From the NCBI RefSeq assembly GCF_003182155.1, contig NZ_QGTG01000003.1, positions 496,001-560,000 on the forward strand: 64,000 bases of DNA, given 5' to 3'. The position numbers and the translations under genes were made by a program. Each line of letters starts with the position of its first letter. The first letter of the stretch is position 1. A model generated the notes under the pieces. It did not search any database. It was not told the DNA's origin and saw nothing but the letters and a program-made list of their open reading frames with translations. Origin of the DNA: Chitinophaga sp. S165. GTDB taxonomy: Bacteria > Bacteroidota > Bacteroidia > Chitinophagales > Chitinophagaceae. Of this stretch, positions 61,056 to 64,000 are shown piece after piece.

Positions 61056-62315
61056 TTACAGTTGGGCATATTGGCCGTTGATAGTCCCTTTCACCCTTCC
61101 TTTCAATTCCGCGCCAATATACGCTGAATTTTTGGACCTGCTGGCCAGATCGTCTGTGGTAAGCACCCAATCCTCTTCAGGATCGAATATGGTCAGGTTA
61201 GCTGCTGCTCCTTCATTGAGGGCCAGTTCCGGCAGGTTGAATATCTTTCGTGGCTGTATAGCAAGCATTTCAACCAGTCTTTCTACTGATACTTCCGGCA
61301 GGTGCTTACGGAACACTCCGAAAGCGCTTTCCAGTCCGATCATACCATTCTTCGCATATTCAAACTCAACCTGTTTGGCGTCCCAGTCCTGCGGCAGGTG
61401 ATGGGTGGCGAAGCAGTCTATCACACCGGTCTTCACTGCATCCTGCAAAGCTTTTACATCTTCGGCTGTACGCAGCGGAGGATTGAGTTTCAGGTGAGTA
61501 TCATAGGTCAGGAGGTGTGCATCTGTGAGAGACAGGTGATAAGGTGTTACAGAGCAGGTCACTTTGATGCCTTTGCCTTTTGCATTGGCAATGAGATCTG
61601 CTGATTTACGTGTACTGATACCCGTGAAGTGGATACGTGAGTCTGTATATTGTGCCAGCTCGAGGTCGCGCTGGATAATCAATTCTTCCGAGATTGCAGG
61701 TTTACCCGGCATACCCAATTGTGTGCTGTAGATGCCTTCGTGCATCAGACCGTGTGCGGAGATGCTGAGATCATCAGGCAACTGGATGATGGTACCGTTG
61801 ACTGCTTTAACATACTGGAGGGCTTTCAGCATAATGCCGGGCGACTGAATAGGCTTCAGTCCGTCGGAGAAGGCCACGGCGCCCGCATGTTGCATTTCAT
61901 ACATTTCAGCAAGAGAGGTCCCTTCCAGGTTTTTGGTCACTGCTCCGATAGGCAGTACCTGTACGACACTGTTGCGTGTGCGGCTGATCACATACTCGAT
62001 CTGTGGCTTGGTGTGCAGGGCTGGCTGTGTGTTTGGCACTATCAGCACGGTGGTATAGCCTCCCCTGGCAGCTGCGGTAACCCCACTCTGGAGGTCTTCC
62101 TTATATTCCTGGCCGGGATCGCAGAAGTGCGCAAAGAGATCGGTCCATCCAAGTGAAACATGCAGGTTACTACCCGTCACCACCCTGGCCTGAGCGGAGG
62201 AAATGTCCTTCCCGATCTGGCGGATGATGCCGTTTTCAATCAGAATATCCTGCTGTTGCCCGTGAAATGGGGACGATGGTGCGACTATCTGTACGCTTTT
62301 GAGTAATATGTGCAT
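61056..62315 (-). CDS. Dihydroorotase-like protein, predicted inactive
   Basis: A 419-residue amidohydrolase-fold protein of the class I dihydroorotase family, which normally makes dihydroorotate in pyrimidine synthesis. The fold is clear (PNTQPALHTKP, AGAVAFSDGLKP). But key residues are changed: the HxH metal motif is FAH (residues 61-63), the substrate Arg is Cys65, the His of the HVST motif is Gly in HFTGIST, and the ATDHAPH motif is ATHHLPQ (302-308). It is probably a non-catalytic paralog like the PyrC' proteins that support aspartate transcarbamoylase. First gene of the glycosyltransferase operon, with its own promoter. Confidence 0.88.
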   Translation of the reverse strand: MHILLKSVQIVAPSSPFHGQQQDILIENGIIRQIGKDISSAQARVVTGSNLHVSLGWTDLFAHFCDPGQEYKEDLQSGVTAAARGGYTTVLIVPNTQPALHTKPQIEYVISRTRNSVVQVLPIGAVTKNLEGTSLAEMYEMQHAGAVAFSDGLKPIQSPGIMLKALQYVKAVNGTIIQLPDDLSISAHGLMHEGIYSTQLGMPGKPAISEELIIQRDLELAQYTDSRIHFTGISTRKSADLIANAKGKGIKVTCSVTPYHLSLTDAHLLTYDTHLKLNPPLRTAEDVKALQDAVKTGVIDCFATHHLPQDWDAKQVEFEYAKNGMIGLESAFGVFRKHLPEVSVERLVEMLAIQPRKIFNLPELALNEGAAANLTIFDPEEDWVLTTDDLASRSKNSAYIGAELKGRVKGTINGQYAQL

Positions 62316-62365
62316 GCTTTAATACTAACTGTGTCTATTCCTTGTCTGATAAAAAATACCGGCTG

Positions 62366-62399
62366 CAAAAGTAATTGAAATTCGGATTAGGCGGAGCAA
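62366..62399 (-). promoter_or_regulatory. Promoter of the dihydroorotase-like operon
   Basis: On the minus strand: TTG (62397-62399), 23-bp spacer, TACTTTTG (62366-62373), 51 bp before the ATG. Both elements match the Bacteroidota consensus, with the spacer at the long end. Confidence 0.5.
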
Positions 62400-62441
62400 C
62401 CCTTAACGATTTAATAATACACCCATTATATTTAATTGATA

Positions 62442-62449
62442 TATTTTTG
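62442..62449 (+). promoter_or_regulatory. Candidate -7 element TATTTTTG for the last gene
   Basis: Exact TAnnTTTG match, 93 bp before the ATG at 62543. No TTG in the -33 window. Confidence 0.35.
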
Positions 62450-62542
62450 CGGAAAATTAAGCCATTTTTCTTTAAGAGGGGGACCGATATTAAATAATAG
62501 AAAACCCGAAGAGTGTTTTACCCGACCTATGAACGTTTCGTA

Positions 62543-64000
62543 ATGTATTTACGGACAATGACCCTGTTAGTAGCTATTTTTTGTTGCTCTTACAGTAATA
62601 CTAATGCGCAACGCCTGGAGGCTATCGGAAACGAGAAGCCGCTGAAAATAACAGGTGGCATTGGCCTCGAACAAATTGCCTATTGGTCTTCCGGACTTGG
62701 AGATGGCCGTAGGGACCCTTACAACTTTTTCCTGAACGGCAATCTGAATATTGACCTGTACGGTTGGTCCGTTCCATTCTCTTTCAATTATTCGAATCAG
62801 AGCAATGTGGCATTTTCCCAGCCGTTCAACCAATACGGACTGACGCCCACCTATAAATGGGTGACCGGACATATAGGTTACTCCAGCATGAATTTTTCCA
62901 GTTATACCTTATCCGGGCATCTGTTTAACGGTATCGGTGTCGACCTTGCGCCTCCCGGCCGTTTTAAATTCAGTGTGATGTATGGGCGTTTGCAGAAGGC
63001 TGTGGAAGCTGATACTTCGCGCAGCGACATCATACCTGCATATAAGCGTATGGGATATGGTTTCAAAGCGGGGTACAGCACGGGGAAGGACAATATCGAG
63101 GTAATGGTCTTCCGCGGAAAGGACGACGAGAACTCGATCCGTCCGCTACCTGCAAGCTATTCGCTGACCCCCCAGGAGAACGTTGCCATGGGACTTAACT
63201 TAACCAAACAGTTCTTCAACCGCTTGTTGTTCAATGCAGAAGTAGCGGTGAGCGCGCTGACAAGAGATACCCGTGCCGTAACCGACAGCGCTGAGCATAA
63301 CACAGCACCGACAGGGGGCCTGATATCTAAAAACAGTTCTACCGCCATGTATACTGCTTATAAAGCAGGTCTTGGTTATAACGGCAATCATTATACCATC
63401 GGACTGGGATATGAATGGGTAGCACCGGAGTATAAAACGTTGGGCGCCTATTATTTTACAAACGATTTTGAGAACATAACCGGTAACCTGCAGGTACGCA
63501 TGTTAAAGGACAGGCTTACCGCCGCTGTTAATGCCGGTGTGCAGCGTAACAACCTCAGTAATGATAAGCTTAGCACGATGCGCCGTTTCGTAGGGGCATT
63601 GAATCTCAGCTTTGCCGCAACGAAGAAAATGAACTGGAACTTCAGTTATTCCAACTTCCAGTCTTTTGTAAATATCCGTTCTCAGTTTGACTACCTGAAT
63701 GAGCTGACCCCTTATGAAAATATTGATACGCTGAATTATACGCAGGTATCCAGCAATGCGTCGCTTGGTTTTAATTACAACATTTCGCAGAGCAAGGAAA
63801 AGATGCAAATGTTTGTCTGTAATGTTTCCTATATGGAGTCGTCAGATAAACAGGGTGGCGTAAAGCAGCCTTCAGGTGTCGTATTCTACAACCTCAATGC
63901 ATCTTACAATCTGCAGCTGATACCTAAGAACATGTCGATAATGGCAGGCTTCAATGCTAACAGGAACTCTGCGCTGGATATGGAATCCATTACGATGGGG
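62543..64000 (+). CDS. Outer-membrane beta-barrel-like protein (cut by window edge)
   Basis: Open from an ATG at 62543 to the right edge, 486 codons without a stop. The signal peptide (residues 5-22, ending TNAQ) is followed by repeated strands alternating aromatic and polar residues (FLNGNLNIDLYGWSVPFSF, HIGYSSMNFSSYTLSG, FNAEVAVSALTRDT, HYTIGLGYEWV). This is the pattern of a Bacteroidota outer-membrane barrel. I do not recognise the family, and the C-terminus is missing. It is divergent from the dihydroorotase-like operon. Confidence 0.75.
   Translation, partial: MYLRTMTLLVAIFCCSYSNTNAQRLEAIGNEKPLKITGGIGLEQIAYWSSGLGDGRRDPYNFFLNGNLNIDLYGWSVPFSFNYSNQSNVAFSQPFNQYGLTPTYKWVTGHIGYSSMNFSSYTLSGHLFNGIGVDLAPPGRFKFSVMYGRLQKAVEADTSRSDIIPAYKRMGYGFKAGYSTGKDNIEVMVFRGKDDENSIRPLPASYSLTPQENVAMGLNLTKQFFNRLLFNAEVAVSALTRDTRAVTDSAEHNTAPTGGLISKNSSTAMYTAYKAGLGYNGNHYTIGLGYEWVAPEYKTLGAYYFTNDFENITGNLQVRMLKDRLTAAVNAGVQRNNLSNDKLSTMRRFVGALNLSFAATKKMNWNFSYSNFQSFVNIRSQFDYLNELTPYENIDTLNYTQVSSNASLGFNYNISQSKEKMQMFVCNVSYMESSDKQGGVKQPSGVVFYNLNASYNLQLIPKNMSIMAGFNANRNSALDMESITMG

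Noticed and set aside
1..64000. tRNA or rRNA genes
   Set aside because: I looked for T-loop and rRNA-like text in the gaps and saw none; a covariance search would be needed for certainty.

Overview
The window looks like chromosomal DNA from a Bacteroidota bacterium, most likely Chitinophagaceae (Chitinophaga-like). Pointers are DUF5723, DUF4294, DUF4295, DUF4199 and DUF4382 proteins, lipoboxes ending in Cys, a three-part histidine kinase with an N-terminal propeller, bacillithiol genes, little Shine-Dalgarno signal, and repeated Bacteroidota-type promoters (TTG or TTTG, then about 20 bp, then TAnnTTTG). Most of the sequence is ordinary core genome. I see no rRNA, tRNA, CRISPR array, transposase, integrase or phage gene.

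Layout. 1-8.3 kb: aspartokinase start (cut by the edge), fbp, a CAP-domain lipoprotein, two large palindromes, an ABC ATPase, a BstA/YfiT-like thiol transferase, a Nudix hydrolase, folC, a DUF5723 outer-membrane protein and a TonB-type protein. 8.4-17.1 kb: MFS transporter, a minus-strand group (ureohydrolase, membrane protein, radical SAM enzyme), ccmE-ccmF for cytochrome c maturation, and an alpha/beta hydrolase. 17.14-18.15 kb: a gene-free nested inverted repeat of about 1 kb. 18.2-25.9 kb: DUF4294, an FtsX/MacB-type permease followed by a small protein with two TonB-plug-like modules, bshB1, a repeat-bearing intergenic region with a tiny membrane-protein gene, an AhpC/AhpD peroxide-defence pair, and rpmB-rpmG-DUF4295. 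26-34.5 kb: ftsY, rimO, a DEAD-box helicase, glgB, a DUF4382 lipoprotein and a MORN-type protein. 34.5-44.1 kb: PAP2 phosphatase, KGG stress protein, a candidate small RNA, GH31 glucosidase, a BNR/YCF48-like protein and a sensor kinase/response regulator pair. 44.1-50.6 kb: two tiny membrane-protein genes, then parE-DUF1835-cupin-parC. 50.7-57.3 kb: a secreted glycosidase-like protein, a secreted unknown and a complete hddA-gmhA-hddC-gmhB set for GDP-D-glycero-alpha-D-manno-heptose. 57.3-58.3 kb: repeats. 58.3-62.3 kb: a minus-strand operon of a dihydroorotase-like protein (metal ligands lost), DUF4199, a GT2 and a GT4 glycosyltransferase. 62.5-64 kb: the start of a beta-barrel-like protein cut by the right edge.

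How the genes work together. The heptose genes and the two glycosyltransferases point to surface glycan synthesis. bshB1 and the BstA-like protein point to bacillithiol as low-molecular-weight thiol, next to an AhpC/AhpD peroxide system. The main unexplained signals are the 1-kb nested inverted repeat at 17.1-18.2 kb, a promoter-terminator unit with no gene at 36.1 kb, two long palindromes at 2 kb, a 77-bp tandem repeat at 58.1 kb with a diverged inverted relative at 22.9 kb, and the two-plug protein at 21.5 kb. No textbook novel defence or mobile system could be supported.
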